Assembly: GCA_013396655.1 (NCBI GenBank)
Contig: WBMV01000441.1
Location: forward strand, 754,914-818,913
DNA from: Campylorhamphus procurvoides
Lineage: Eukaryota; Chordata; Aves; Passeriformes; Dendrocolaptidae
Direction: 5' to 3'
Length of the DNA: 64,000 bases
Part shown: positions 46,352 to 61,300 of the stretch, one piece after another
Layout: each line of letters begins with the position of its first letter
How positions within the stretch are numbered: position 1 is the stretch's first letter
Notes under the pieces: model-generated
Told to the model about the DNA's origin: nothing
Databases searched by the model: none
The model's input: only the letters and a program-made list of their open reading frames with translations
Program-made: the position numbers and the translations under genes

Positions 46352-49300
46352 AGGAAGAATGGTTAAAGTTGATTAAGTGACACAACTAGTGCATCTAATT
46401 AAACAGTAATTCCACTGTGTGTGATAAATAGCACACACATAGAATGCCTGTATCATGCAGAATTTTGACCAGACAAGAGCCCTTGGGACATAGACCAAGG
46501 CAGAAAACTACCAAGCTATTACAATAGCATGCTGATTACTATAAAATGAAATTCTACTTGAAGTCCCAGAAGAGAAAAAGAACAGAAAATAGTTGTGCAC
46601 ATTAGTATTACATCTATAAAGCACAGTGCCAAAGAAATCTTATCATGCTTTGACTGTGAATGATGGGATAAACAAAGCCAAAGAAAGTGAGGCTGCTCTT
46701 CTCATCTGTACATTTAAGTTTAGGGAAATGCTGAAACTGTACCCTGTTTCAAAACAATCTGCCATCAAAAAGGGCAACTTCACCCCCTCCAACCCTTTTA
46801 GCCAAGGATCTCCCACTTATGGTAGCAAGAGCAGCTGTAGATAGTTAGGTCAACTGTAAAACTGCATCCTCAAAAGGGCCTTTTTAAATGTTTTCCCTTT
46901 GGGCAAATCCAGTAACTTGAAAAACTGTGTCTAAATTGCTTAGGTAGCATAGGAATTACCTCAACTAAAAATACCCAAATGTGTCTGAATGGGACAGATA
47001 ACTGCAAAATGCTGCTTTCCTGAAAAATGCCATTTAAAAATAAATGTCACTGCATGATCATCTAACAGCATGTAGAAGTTCCCAGAACTGTTGGAGCACT
47101 TATTGCTTCCCTTAAATCATTCAAGAAATATTGAGGTTGATTCAAGGGTGAAAGCAGAGTTCTCATACATGCTACTTGGAACTGGGGCATGAAGGGTAGT
47201 ATAAGACATTTATGAATTCAGTGTTGTAATACAGAGTAGAAGCTCTCATTTTGAAGGCTACTACATACTCCTTTCTTTCATTGTTCACCATAGTTGACAC
47301 TCTCTCCACTTGCTTCCCAATTACCTGGCTCAACCATCACAGCACCGGTTTAACCAAACTCAGTAACAGCATGGCACTCTCAGTTAGCCACACACCTTCT
47401 CAGAGGTTGTCTTTCTCAAATAGTGTCTTCTGCATTCCAAACTGCATCTAGGAGTAACGGGCCTACTCGGACTCTGGGGCAAGTATTTTTCATGCAAGTT
47501 TTGCTTGGGTGATTAAGACTCTACTTACTGTACTACTTCAGTGAAAATTGAGACCTCCTATAGAGGTCTGTGAACTGGGCAAGGTTATGGTGAGTGCCCT
47601 GAAGGCATGGCCAAGAGCAGCAGGGTGTCCTGTGGCTGCCACAAAGATCAGCAAAACAAAGTCATGCAACAAACAACAGACACTCTGTGGGGCATCTGGG
47701 AAATGCCTCTGTTCATGGACAATACCAAGGGACTGAAGGAAAGTGAGACTGGAGAACACTGGGGGAGAGGTGGGCTCCTGAGAGTCAAACTCTCAGAATG
47801 GAAATAAAGCCCCTAAGAAGGTATCTAGGGTCAAAAAGCCAGGCAGGGTGCCATCATGCAAGGACATGGAATCAGTTTGCAGCTTGCAGTTTTACAGCAG
47901 GATCTGCAAAAAGACAAGTGCAGACACAATGAGCCAATCATGTTCTATTCTGAAGAGTTTCACCTAGTGAATTGAATCTAGACAGATCCCAGTTTTTCAC
48001 CTCAGCTACTCCTGTGTTCAACATCAATCACACAGCAAGAGCTATAATATGGAATTGCAGTTTAAGATAGTCTGGAGAAATATCTCTGCTGCCTGTCCTC
48101 TCTCAGAATTAATCACCTCCCTGGTTTTTCTGTGGAATATATTTGGTCTGGGTGAAACACAGCTTTTTTTGACCTACACTGTCATGAACTGTGTGTAATA
48201 TCACTTTGCAGGTATAAAAGGTTATCTAGGCCCAAAAAGAGATGGAAGAGAGTTGTGTCAGAGGCATGATGAACTGGGACAGGTCTCAGTGAACATATGG
48301 AGGAAATGCTGTTGATCCCAAGACACACAGAAGAGGAATGCAGAGGACCAGTTTAAGGGGGTCATCTCTGACTGCCTAAGTTAGGGCAGATGAATCCTAT
48401 CCAGAAATCACTGGGAAGGTCTGTGGCTTAGTTGTTATGTTTGTCAAGACTCAGGGGTTGGACTGTGGTTGTGTGGCTGAAGTGATAATCACTCTGACAT
48501 CTGTTTCCTGGGAAATCACAGGAGGAAATCGCAAACTGTAAGGTGCTGTGACAGTCTCAGCTGCTGGAGTTAGCCCAGACTATCTTGCCTGCATGAATTT
48601 AGATTTTGGCCATGGAGGCAAGTAGTGCATCAATAGTACACTCATCCAGGGCTGCTACAACAGGAAGAAACAAGCATGATGCAATGTCAATTCCTGCAGC
48701 ACATGCTGTATTCAAGTGGAAGAAACAAACTAGTTTTGCTTCCGTCACCTCCTTTGTCCAGCAAACTCCCAACTGGCTTTTGTCAAGCAGGTAGTTCAGG
48801 ACTTTTTCAGCTGAAGACTTAAGGCTGAGGCAGTTGTAAAGTAGGTCCTTTGACTGTCTCATGGCTAAATACTGGCAATCCACGCTCCCTTTGACTGGAA
48901 TCATGAAGTAACTTGCAAGCATCTTCCCAGCCTCCCACCCCAACTTTCAACACAATATTACGGCAGATGGGAGACAGGTAGACCATCAAAATCTGAAATG
49001 CTGATGGATGCTTAAAGGAAGTGAGAGTCACTATTCACCTGTTCCTCCTCATCCTTTCCCCTGTCAGTCCTACAAGCCACACCACACCAGTTACCATCCT
49101 GTTAACCAGTGCATAGGGAAGAACTGGTTTCACAGTCCTTTCTCCTCCTGGTCATATTGCACCGTGGTAGAAATCTGAGCCAGCCTCAGGTCTCCCTTCA
49201 CCTGCTTCAGAAGTCCAGAATAACTAAGGATCCAAGATTTCCTCAGTATCTCATCTCTCTTTCCTCAGCCCACAAAACAACAGCTAGTCACATAGAACCA

Positions 49301-52300
49301 TAAGAAGTGGAACTTGGGGAATTCTAACGAAAATTAAGGAATTTTATTAGAAGCAATAAAAGTTTATATAAATAAAAATTGATTTTACAAAGAAGCTACA
49401 AGGTAAGCAAATACAGCTGAGTTATGACAGACCACAACTAGCCTAAAATTAATATGGTATAAGCATCAAATTCCAGTCATATGAGAGAACGTTAATCAAA
49501 TGATAAAAGTTGGTTTAGATGTCATATGTCAGACTATGGAGATCCAAATATATTTTTTAGTACTATGACAGAAGATATTAATACCAAATCAGACTTCTAT
49601 ATTAAACCACAAACCATGTTAAAAGCCAAAATCTTATTTTCTCAGTAAAACCTACCTCCCGTCTCTAAGAGGTTGTATGTTACCTAGAAAGGTTTAAAAA
49701 AATCTCTTATACATGGCAAATGAGATTGTTACAGCTCGATACTGAATATGCACATCATCAGCAGCCCTACATAACACTGTCATGCTTGAGGATGCCACCA
49801 TGTTCTCCATTTAAAAGAGCATACAGAGATTCCCTTTACTTCTTTCCCTACATCTTCATGCCAAAAATATTTTCTTTCCATTCCTCATTACAGCAGATTA
49901 AAGTTGCTGTTATCTTTATAATGGAAGATTAAGACAGCAAGAGTAATATTGTTAATATTGATCATTATAATTACCAATACTGACCATAAGCTGTTGTGGG
50001 AAAACCAGCTTTTTATAAGTTAGTGAATTTTATCAGAAGTTACATAGCATTAAAAAATCTGTCCTAAATGCAAGCACAGGGAAGATTTTTTTGATCTACT
50101 ATGGCACTAAAAGTGAACAATGACCTTCCATACCATTGCTTGCAACTTTCAAATTCAAACACTTCAACCAGACACTCCTTGATGTCTAAAGGCTTTGTAA
50201 AGCACTAGTAGTTTGAGATATATAACTAGTGGGCAATGCATTACAATTAAGGCATTAAAATGTATCATTTCCTACTGGTGTTGGTATCCAACTTGTTTTG
50301 GATTTCAAATGCATTTCAACTATCTGCTGAAAATGTTCTATCCTTATTAAAAGTATTTTTGTATATTCAATGCTAGACACTTCTTCCATTCTTAGGAGAA
50401 GGTTCTGCTGAAGTCTGGAGTATTTAATCTGGTTTTATTACTGTCAGGTCCTAAGTTATTAAGTGTCTTAGCAATCCATTTGGCAATATGTATGATGAAA
50501 GAACTTGATTTGCTAAACTGAAGTTGCCCTATTCTTCTGTATTTCAGACAAGATAGGCAAGTGTCAATGGACCGTCTACACCCCTTTCACAATCCTTTGA
50601 ATGAGGCATAGGAAATCTGATATATCATGGTTGATCTAACGTTTTCAAAGAAACATTTTGGATCCCTTCCTAGTCAATAAAGCCTTTTGTAAGGTGTGAT
50701 CCATCTTACTGAAGATTTAGAAATCAGCTATATAGGTCCTTCTTTTGTGCAGCCTTCTATGCTTGAGAGGGTTTTGGTGGTGGTTTGTTTTGTTTTTTTT
50801 TTTGCCCTTGCTTGCATGTGCTCAGTAGAAAGACTCACTAGTGTTTCCAGACTTTGGGAAAACAGATCTGAGTGATGAGAGAGAGGAGGGCCAAGGGAGA
50901 ACTCAAAGAAGAATGAGCACTCTTGAAATACCATACATGTGTGGCTAAAACACATGGAGGCATGTCCCCTTCTCATCACAAATCTCAGCATGGCCACAAT
51001 AAAAGTCAACCTCTGGCAAGGCATTCCTGCCTTTTCTGAATCTCTTTCTGAACACCCTTCTCTCTCTCTTCCATGTCTGTAACAAATCCACAAGTTTCCC
51101 ATGATAGTGCTCACTAAACAGCCCCATCTGAACCCTGCAGTCCCTCTTGGATAGGATCTTGAGCATCAGGCAGGTGCCCACATGACACCACCAGGTGTCC
51201 AGTGCACACAACTGGTACAGTATCGCACTGTAGGCATCTTATTTAGAGGAAGCAGATTTCAAAACACTGGTGATTAGCACGAAGACACCCATGCAAATGC
51301 AAAGTTTTTTCTTCCAACCAAGCAATGCAAAATGGCTTTCAGCCAGCCAGGTAAAGGTGGAGGCAAGGGGAAACCAAAGAAGGGCCAGATGGGCAGCCAG
51401 GGCACCCAGTCCCATGAGCAGGGAAGTGCCAAGGGGCAGTACGTGGCTGGGGGAGGATGTGACAGGGAAAAGAAGAGCAGAACCGATGACTTTTAGGGAA
51501 AAAGCAATAAATTCAGTGAGAAACTGCCAAATTCATATATGGGACCCACCTTTAACAGGCTTCCAGGACCTCTCTGACAACTCTGTACTGTGCTATTTGA
51601 TAGCATCTGCTGCAGACTAGCCCTCCCTAAAAATTTCTTAGAAAAAATAGATTTCTCCATTTTTTCACTCCATTAGATTTGCCATTCAAAAATCTACTCC
51701 TCTTGTGGTAAATGCCTACATTTTTTAAGTTAATTTTGTGTAATCTGGACCTGTAATTCCAGAGTTTTCAACTAAACGAGCTATAATAATTTTTAACTTA
51801 TAAATCCTGTTTGCAAAAGGCCTTTAGATTGTGAGGGCTATACTAAGCAGTCTTGTCTGTATAATTTAACCGTTCGCATCTAAGTGATGGACCATACACA
51901 ACAGGGCTGAGATTTTTTTCATTTGTTTGCAATAACCAGTGATTGACCCAACCATTTTTGTTGAAAAAAATATGTAGCATATTGCACTTGAACTGAAATA
52001 GAAATGTAAGACTAAAAAATGTTTACATGGTTTGCTACTTGCCTTTGCACTTTGTGAAGTACAGCAATTATTTAACTGCCTGTAGAGCCAACATAAAATA
52101 TTTCTCTACACTTCTTATCCTACTATTGCAGTCATTGCAGCATTCCCTAGATCAAGATGAATTTGTTGCTATGGTTATTGCAGCTTTAGTTTTCAAGTTT
52201 CTATAAAACAGTGGCTACTCTTTTTGTAACAGGAATGGGTATCTTTACCACAGTAGCTTCAGCAAGTTCCTAAAATGCAGTTGTCTATATAGAAGTCTTG

Positions 52301-55300
52301 AACTCACTGTGAGTTATTATATGATGGCATCAGTTCTCCAGTTCACATACAAAACTTCCCCATGGAGGAACCTGTAATAATAGTGACCATCCTCAACACG
52401 GCTGTTTGGTCCAATCATTATTCACCTCATTCACTGGTCACCTCTCTCCTAACAGCCCCTTGGCCCTTCAGTCTCCATCACCCAAGTGTCGCAGCCCTGG
52501 TGGAGGGTATTTGTGTTGGAGAACTGGCTGAAGCCTCCTACACAGACCCTCTGCCAGGCAGACCTACAGGACAGACAGCCTAGCATAGCAAAATGAATGT
52601 GCAGCTCACCTCATTGCCCACACAAGAGTCTATAGCCAGCTGTATCTTTGCAGAGAGAAATGTTAGGCCAGAAAAATACTGGAGCAGGAGGCTGCCAGCT
52701 GAGACAGACAAACAAAATGCTACTAGATATCCACTTCACAGTACTGTCAAGTGAAGGCTCTAGGGAAAAACAGAAAAACAGCACAAAGGGCCATGTTGAG
52801 CCATTTGCCTTAGTCCAAAAACCAGAGATGGTTCCCAAAGCATAATTAAACGCAATTTTTTCCATCACCAAAAATCAATTTAGGCAGCACAAAATTGTGA
52901 AAGTACAGAATTGAATTTTAAATTGTTTTGAACTTTGTGTATTGAATTATATGTTGTGCCTCAGTGGAATTCTTCAGCAAAGTAATTTTTACAGAGGTGA
53001 ATTCAGCACTACAGAGATTTTGGATTTACTGTACATAATTGCAGGAAGTTTGACACTTTGGTGCAAAGATAATTTATAAACGCATTTTGAATGCATATAT
53101 TGTGATTGAAATACATTAACATGCTTTGCAAGATGATGGAGAAACCTTACATTACCAGACTAATTGTTGCAAGCAGAAAGTTAAACAAAATAGGGGAATA
53201 AGTTGGTGTGTCCTTGGCCTACAGTTAAGGCATAGGAATACCTCTTTTGCTTCTTTTACACTGTATAGATGTTTCATAAATACAGGCAAAATTGTAAAAT
53301 ACTTTGAAGGAATTGTGATCCTTCATTTTTAAGTTTCATTAACTTCCAAACCACGTTGCTTTAATTGTACCCTTTCCTGTATTGCTCTGAGAAATGCAAT
53401 TCATCTATAAAAACAATGTTTGAACAAGCCTTTTAAGAATGTATTTGAAGGCAACCACAATTAATTCCTGTATAGTGGCCAAAACATAGCCTATACATCC
53501 TGAACAGAAACTGACTTTAGTTGCAGTAAACCCTATTTTAGGTAGAAGGCCATTAACATTATTGAATCAGTTGGCTATTATGGGAAACAGCAGCAGCACA
53601 GCAACTATAGTGACATTATTATTAGTTGGTCCCGAAATGAAAACACAGCAATGACGTCTCTATTCCCTGGTCTCCCATATTGCTTAATGGTGTGCCATCA
53701 AGGTCCAGGAACTGATTTTCAAGTAGGAGCAGTTTCCCTGCGCAGCCTTAAGAAAACAATGGCATTTCCCCCAGCAACACACTCAGGAGAGCAGGACAGG
53801 TCTTTGGAAAGTCTACCTCAGTCTTCTTGATTTGCCAGCTCTACTTCTTTCAGCTTGGGAAGATGACTCCTCAAAGAATATCATCTAAAACTAGCTCACA
53901 ATTCATCTTGCTCTGGAGCCCAGGGCTGCAGCCAGATCTCTGCAGAAGCAAAATGCTTGATATGCTTGCTTCCCTGAGAAGCAGGGTCCTGGCTCAACTC
54001 CAAAGCTCCCCAGCTCCCTGCATCAGTCAGACTGTTGTCCTCTCATCTCATGTCTCTATACCAGTCATCTACTATAGCTAAGAGTGCTTTATCCACTTCC
54101 CCACGACCTAGAGATCTCAGACCAGACCTTGCACAGTTTATACTATAAAAGACCTTTCTGGGATGTAGGTAAGTTCCAAGTCAACGCCTGGAAGTAGCCA
54201 GTCAGAGCATCTTTGACCTGCCACAGGACACTTCTAACATCTCTAAACAGCTAACTACATCCTGTATGGACATTTCACCTAAATTTGGGTGGTGCATGCA
54301 TGAATACTTCCACACTGCTGAGTAAAATAGGATCAGGCTGTGCTTTGCAGAACAAAAGTCCAATTGTCACCCCATCCCAGGACATGTCAGGTGTACCAGC
54401 AGCAGCAGACAGAAACACCTTCATAACTGTGGAGAGGAGCATGGTGGCTCCAAGAGAGCAAAACCTTGGGCAGGGAAGAAAGGAGGTGCTGGTGTCTGTA
54501 TGCCAAAAATGGAGGACATTGCTCCAGCTGAGGAGTCTCTTGTCATTCCAGAAACCAGCTGCACATGTCCACAGTCACAAAACCACATGGGTTACCAAAA
54601 GGAAGGACCCACCATCACCACCTCAATGTGGACAGACACTTTCAGTGCAGCGGAGCCCACAGAGGGGCCTCCCTGGCAGCTTGACTTGTGGCCCCATTGT
54701 CACTGCGGTCAGATGGATCAGAGCAGCCAGGGGCCGATTGCCTGCAGCGACTCCACACGTGGCCTCAAAGACACCTCCTTCTCCCTCAGGCCCTCTCTAC
54801 TTCCCTGCCTGTGCACCAGCCCCTTTTATTCTCTCTGTCCCTGCCAACACACCCAACTCATCCTCCCATGCTTCAGGGGTCTTCTGCCCCTCCTGCCTCA
54901 CCTCTGTCCCATCCCTCTCCTCCCGGCCCGGCTGAGGATGCTCCGGGCAGATTGTTTTGGAGATGAGCCCATTGCCCCATCTCTTGCCTGAGCAGCAAAT
55001 GTATTTGTTTGTTCCTCAAAAAAGTGCATTGTGCTACCAGTGACTGATGTGCATGTGGCAGATGTTGGATTAAGGAGGCTGGGAAGGACCAGGAGGTCTG
55101 GAGGTGTGGCTGTGCACGGGCAGCAAGGCACAGTGGTGTGGAGCTTGCTGTGAATGGTGGGAAATCCAGGCTGGAGCTGCAGTGATGGGAGGAATCCGTG
55201 CCACCGGAGTGGTGATGGCACAAGGCTGGCTGCTCACATGGGGAAGTTCTGCTGTCCAGGAGCAGTGTGTGGCATGGCAAGCACAGGAGCTGCAGGGCAG

Positions 55301-58300
55301 CCACCTGACTGGGGGTCCACACCTGTGGGAGCATGTTCTGACTCACTGCTCTGGGCAGCTCAGGGCCTTGCAGGCTTCTCTTTGCAGGAAAAGAGGGAGA
55401 TATCAGGGGTTCAAGGGCGGTCAGGGATGTTCCTTAGCCCAGGAAGAGCAAATGGCTGCCAGGCCACTAGGATGAGAATGATGCCCTTTAAAGACTTCAG
55501 TAAAGACTAAAGTAACTTCATTACTGTTACTAATAAAGTATCAACTCTCCTCTTGGCAGTCATAGCAAGCCCTGGAGCCTCGCATACCAACATACCTCAC
55601 ACACTCTCAAAACATGAGGGCTCACTGCGTGCCACACTATGAAAATACTGCTCTGAGGGGTGCCAAGCTGCCCTCCTGTTACTTGTGTGCCTTTCAGGGT
55701 TAGAAACAGCAACCCTGACACTGTCTGAGGACACTGTAGGAATGGGTCATGCTCCAAAGAGACAGATGCTTTAATGGGATATAGTGAATATGGCCCAGGA
55801 AAAGAGGTTCCTCTTGGATCCTTCACAGGAACATCCCATTCCAGGCAGCGGATCCAGGGCATTCCTCAAGCACTATGCAGGAGCACATTTCAAAAACTTC
55901 AAAACAAAAAGTGGCCTGTGTGGGGACTGGGGGTGCAACACACCAGTCAAAGGCACCACGACTATGTATACCTGCTCTGAATGGCTGACTTGTACAATCA
56001 CACCACTGCCCTGATGCTGACAGATCATCTTTTCAAAAAAACCATACCCCGGCCTGGGATAGCTGAAGGTCCAGGAAAGCAATATATCCCAGAGATTGTT
56101 CAGTCTTGCCTGCAGACATCTGACCTGAAACAGCAACCTCCAGTAGGCAAAACCAGCCACACAGTCCCAGTAGCATTTTTAAACACAGACCTCACTCCCA
56201 GGGTGGCTGCAGCTGGTGGCCCCTGAGGCCTCCACGGCAGCAAAATCTTCTGTGGGGACAAGGTGATGGGGCCCCAGAGGTTATGGCTGACCTTCTGAAC
56301 ACATGCACAGGCCCTGGGAGGGGCATTGCTGCTGTAGGATAGCAGGAACACTTCCCAGCAGAACACTTCAGAAACCTCACATCTACGAGGACTAGCTCCT
56401 TTGCTGTTCATTCAGGTGTGTAGCGCTATCTGGGGCCAAAATGCCCATTTGATGATGGGAAGGTGGTCATAAATGATGTCCAGGGATGTCTCTCAAGGAC
56501 AGAGTCAAAAACAGTGGCCCATCACCTGGTACCTATCAGTCTCCTCCATACTGTGGAAAACCAGTGCCTGCAGGGTGGTGAGGTATATCAACCTTATGGC
56601 ACCAACCTTGTGGCAACTCACCTGATCCTAGCACAGGGGCTCAGCAACAGGTTTGAGAAGTGGGTAATATTTCCTGGGCAGAACAGCTAACACAGATTTT
56701 TCTCTGATGCAGGGAAGGGACAAGCTTGGACAATGCACATAGGAGACACTGGCAGGGAGTGAGTCTCGCTCCCCAGAGAAGAAAGCTTGTTAAAGCCTTG
56801 GTGACAGCTCCACTGTGCCAGGGGTTTTTTGTTTGTTTTTTTTATAGCAATATCAAAGAACAAACCTCCTGCATGGAAGAAAATCAAATTATGTCTATCC
56901 CATTGATTCAACTTTTGGAAGCCAGATGAAGGTTTTGTGTTAATTTCTAAACTTTGGACGTGCAGGAACAGTCAGTTCAGGATCTGTGCATTTATATGTG
57001 AAATAACATAATTCTGGTAACCTGTCATTCAATACAAAAGGAGCAAACCATGAAAACTGAACACCAAAGGGGGAATTAAAGGGAGTGATGCCTGCATCAG
57101 GGCCTCTATTGCAGGCTCTTTGGAGTTTTGCAGGATACTCCAGCCATGTCCCACAACTTCAGTACACCAAAAGCTTTACAGGAAAAAGTACTATTTCTTA
57201 GCCAGACATCAAAGCTGAAATCTATATAAAGAATGCTAAAAGGGTTTTACTGAAGTTAATAGGCTTTATAAAGCATTAAACTGTATTTCTAAATTTGGCT
57301 AGGGGATATAAACCAACCTTGTTTTATAAATTAGAATTTTTAGTGTAATTTGGGTACAAAAAATGTGAAAGAATGATAGCTTGAGAAAAATTGTCATGGA
57401 TGACAAGCAGTAAAAGCAGTGAACTTTTCACCTCGACATCTAGAAATTATCACACAAGATCACAGGTTCATGTATTGGATATAGGCTAAAGCTTTGTTCT
57501 AGTCTGCTCAGAGTAGGAAGATAAATTAAATACATCTCCTTGTTGTTTTTGTGTTATACACTTTCCTCATTAGTAATGAAATTTTGACAGAAGTACTCCG
57601 TCCTGATATTAAACTCCTGTCTGTGCTCAGCACTATGTGCTTGAGTCCCCACCTGTCCATACAGGAAAACCTTTTCTTCCTTGCAACTTGTCATCTGAAG
57701 TTTGGATGAGATCTATTCTGAATACACTAAAGGAGTCTGGAAATCACCATAAACAACTCTTTCAAGTTTATAACAGTTACATTAGTTATGTATCACTTTC
57801 ACATAATCATCAAAATTTTAAACCTTTTTTAACCAACTTGACGTGGCCCATAATTAATGCATTCATTTCAGCACCTCTGTTTTTGTCAACTAGGTTCTTG
57901 AACAACTGAACAGGATTTCAAGTCTATGTCAGCAAAATATTCTAGGGAAATAATTTTTGTGAACAGAAATCACTGATATTTTCCAAAGCCTTCTGACTGT
58001 AGAAACCTCAAAACATTACTCTCTTGATTTATAATTAAATGCTTAAAGGTCATGATCTATTAGATATCTGTCTTAAATTGAGATATATGAAACATCACTT
58101 TTTTTCCTGTCTGACTCATTTTGATCTTCTGTCTCCCTCACCCTCTAGAGCTATTGCAGGATGTTTGGATGTAATTATGGTTGCCACATTAGAGGTAGTC
58201 TTAAAAACTGTTAAATTGAAATAAAATATTTTTTTTCTTGCAAGAGCATTTCACAAGCTCTCAAGCAAAAGCAGATAAGGGGAGAAGAAGGTTATAGAAA

Positions 58301-61300
58301 GAGAGAGGTTCTTGACATACTGAAATGTATTTATGGGTGTTTTGACAAGCAAAATTTTCCCATGTGATACTGCGGAAGAAACCAGACCACTAGTTACAGA
58401 ATGAGCTTTGTAAGAATGAAACATACAATGACACCTACTAGCCTTATCTCAGGGAAAATCTCTGCTCATATTCCAAACCTGCAAATTAATTTAAACAAAA
58501 GTCTTGCAGCTAAGACATATGAACTGGCATTTTTAAGACTCCAGGGTTTCTTGCCCCTGTGTCCTTGTTCTTGCAGCTTCTCAGAAAGAAACTATTTCTT
58601 CTCCCAAAGGAGAAAAGAGAAAAATCCTAACTTTTAAGCAGCAAGACAGTTCTTTACTCTTTATCAGCTAAATTATCTCCCAGTTTCTATTTCCATCTGC
58701 ACAAGCACTAGACATTCCCAGCTGATCTCCATGGTTACTTTCTCCTCAAACCCATTCCAATTTGTTTTCTCTCTCTCTGTGTCCATCAAAATGGAAATGT
58801 CCGGAATGTCATGGTCACTATGCACCATATCTCTGGTGTTTTGCCGAGGGAGGCAAAGGAAGGACAAAGAGATGCTGGTTGGAAAAAAGAAAAGAAATTT
58901 TTATGGCAAGGTCTGTACAAATTAAATAATCCCAAGAGGTATTTCCATTAGCTCTTCTCAACTCTGAAAAGCATTTCTACAACAGTCCTTGGACAAACAC
59001 CCTTGTTCTTATCCTACTGTTTAATCGATGAGAGACTCTGCTATCCAACTGGGTCTTTTCATTCACTGCTTTTTTCCCGTGTCACCTACCTATAACCCTG
59101 CTGTGAAACCACTCAGCTAGCCCTGAGAGATCCTTTTTTGCTTTTTGCTTTTATGGAAAAACCATTTCACTATGTAAATACAACACTACAATTCCCCACA
59201 CAAACAACATCTTTCAAAATGGGAAAAATAGGACATGTCAGGTTGCACACCTTTCTGCAATTGCACTGCCCATCTAATTGGAGCCTTCAGTCTGCACTCC
59301 ACACCACCACTTGTGCCCTGGTATAAGCATCACACAGACCTGAAGGGAGGAATTCTGGTGTATTCCAAATCAGAGGGTACCTACAGATACTCCTGAAGCC
59401 ATACCTTGTGACACTACAGCACAAAATGGATGCAATATATGGTCATGCATAAGCTCTACAGCCAGGTAAGAATATTCATGGCTCTCTTGGGATTATTAAG
59501 GTAAATTCAAAGCACCTCACCACCTGACTGTAAGACAGGTTAAAAGAAATAATTCAACTATTAAAAAATGTGACTTGCGATAATGGACTACACCAACCAA
59601 GCCAGTTCATACACTATCAGAAACTTGTTTATATTATCATAAAATCACCTCTGAAATTAGTCCAGGTCTTGTGATTATGATGAAGGTTTGTTTATTTAGC
59701 TATTGCAGCCCTGTGAAGTGATACATTTTCCAGAGGTTCATGCTAAGCATTTTTACTTTATTTTTTTTTCCACACCGCACCAAACTCACCCTCTCACCCT
59801 TGTCTTTAGGCCTTCCTTAGCTTCCCATCAAATTTCAAACCCCTGCTTTGAAGGCTTGTCATGTAGCAGCACATGTCTGTGGCAGTGAATTTACCTTCTT
59901 TTATGAATCATATTTTCTGTATTACTGTTTTCAGCTCCCATTCAAAGGGATGAAGTTCCTTTCATACAGCTTTATAATTCTGAAATGACCATCCTAAATC
60001 TGTCCTAGCTGTATGGGCCTACAGCTGTTCCTCGTCTGTTGCTGGTTTCTTAAATTAAATGATTAGGTTGGTTTCAATGCAATCAAAAGCTAGCAAAAAC
60101 TTGCTGCATATCACCCTCTCTTCTGGTTCTGCAGACACGTCTTGATAAAAATCAAATCAGAAATCTTTGCAGTATAAGATTATCTTACAGCTGCTCCAGA
60201 GCTCTTACCTTGACTATATACCTTGACAGTAAGGTATATGGTGAAAACAGCTGTGATTTCTTTAATTCTTGAAAAGGGGTTTAAAGACTATCTTGCTATC
60301 CCTTGGCTGAAGTAGAAGAAAGAAAGCCTACATGTAGCCTATTAAAAATAATGTTGATAAAGCTGGAGACATAGGAAAGGAATATCAGGTAAGTAAAGTT
60401 GGAATTAGTAATAAGCTGGAGTGAGCTTCCATTTTCTTAAATAGAAACCGAAGACTCTTCTTTTGATGCTCAATTAAAAATGATACAGATATTGTTATTC
60501 TGTGTTTCCACAAACTCTGTAATAATGACAGTATGAATATCTCATAACAGTGAATACATGAGATATATATATATAGTGTGTGCAATATGTATATTATTGC
60601 CTATAAATAATGTGTATACACATAAATAACATGCAATAAATTACAGCTAAAACTAAAAAGCATCCACAATGCATTTTGTGAACCTCTAGAGGCCACTCAG
60701 GCCTACACTTCCTTCAGTTTTGCAACTCAGCATCAATATATATAAATTCCCAAACTTAATAAGAAATACAGCAAGTAGAGGAAAATGGAATCTCCCATGA
60801 AATTATGACAATGGAAAGAAAGCAGATAAGAGGTTAGGCAAAGAAAGAAAACAAACAAAAACCCAAACAAGCAAAGAAAATGTCACAGGATTGTGAGAAC
60901 ATAACAATGAGGGAGAGCCTCATTACACAGTAATACTCAAGCTAATAATAGAATAGCAAAGAAAGTAACTACCTCAAAGACCTATCTTTTCTTTTTTTTA
61001 AAAAAAAACCAGAATATAGATAAATCTGGCATTATTTGTATTGCAGAAGAAGAAAAATGGGGCTTTTATAGCATTTTTTAATGTGCACAGTCATTTATTT
61101 AAGAAAATCAAACAATGAGAAGTAGCTCAAGTCCTCTTTGATAGCAGCTTGGATGATTCAGATGCCTAAAGAGTAGGGAAACTGGACCAGCTGCTTTCCC
61201 CAGAAGCTAATTTTATTAATAAATGTTGACACAGAGATTCTTCCCAATATATTTGGCAAATAAAGAGAAGTGTGTATATCAGGGTTATGTTCAGGCAGAT

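Noticed and set aside
54285..54935. A 216-codon ORF as a protein-coding gene
   Set aside because: The translation is of mixed low complexity with no known domain. Overlapping frames on both strands are equally open, and no splice or promoter evidence is visible.
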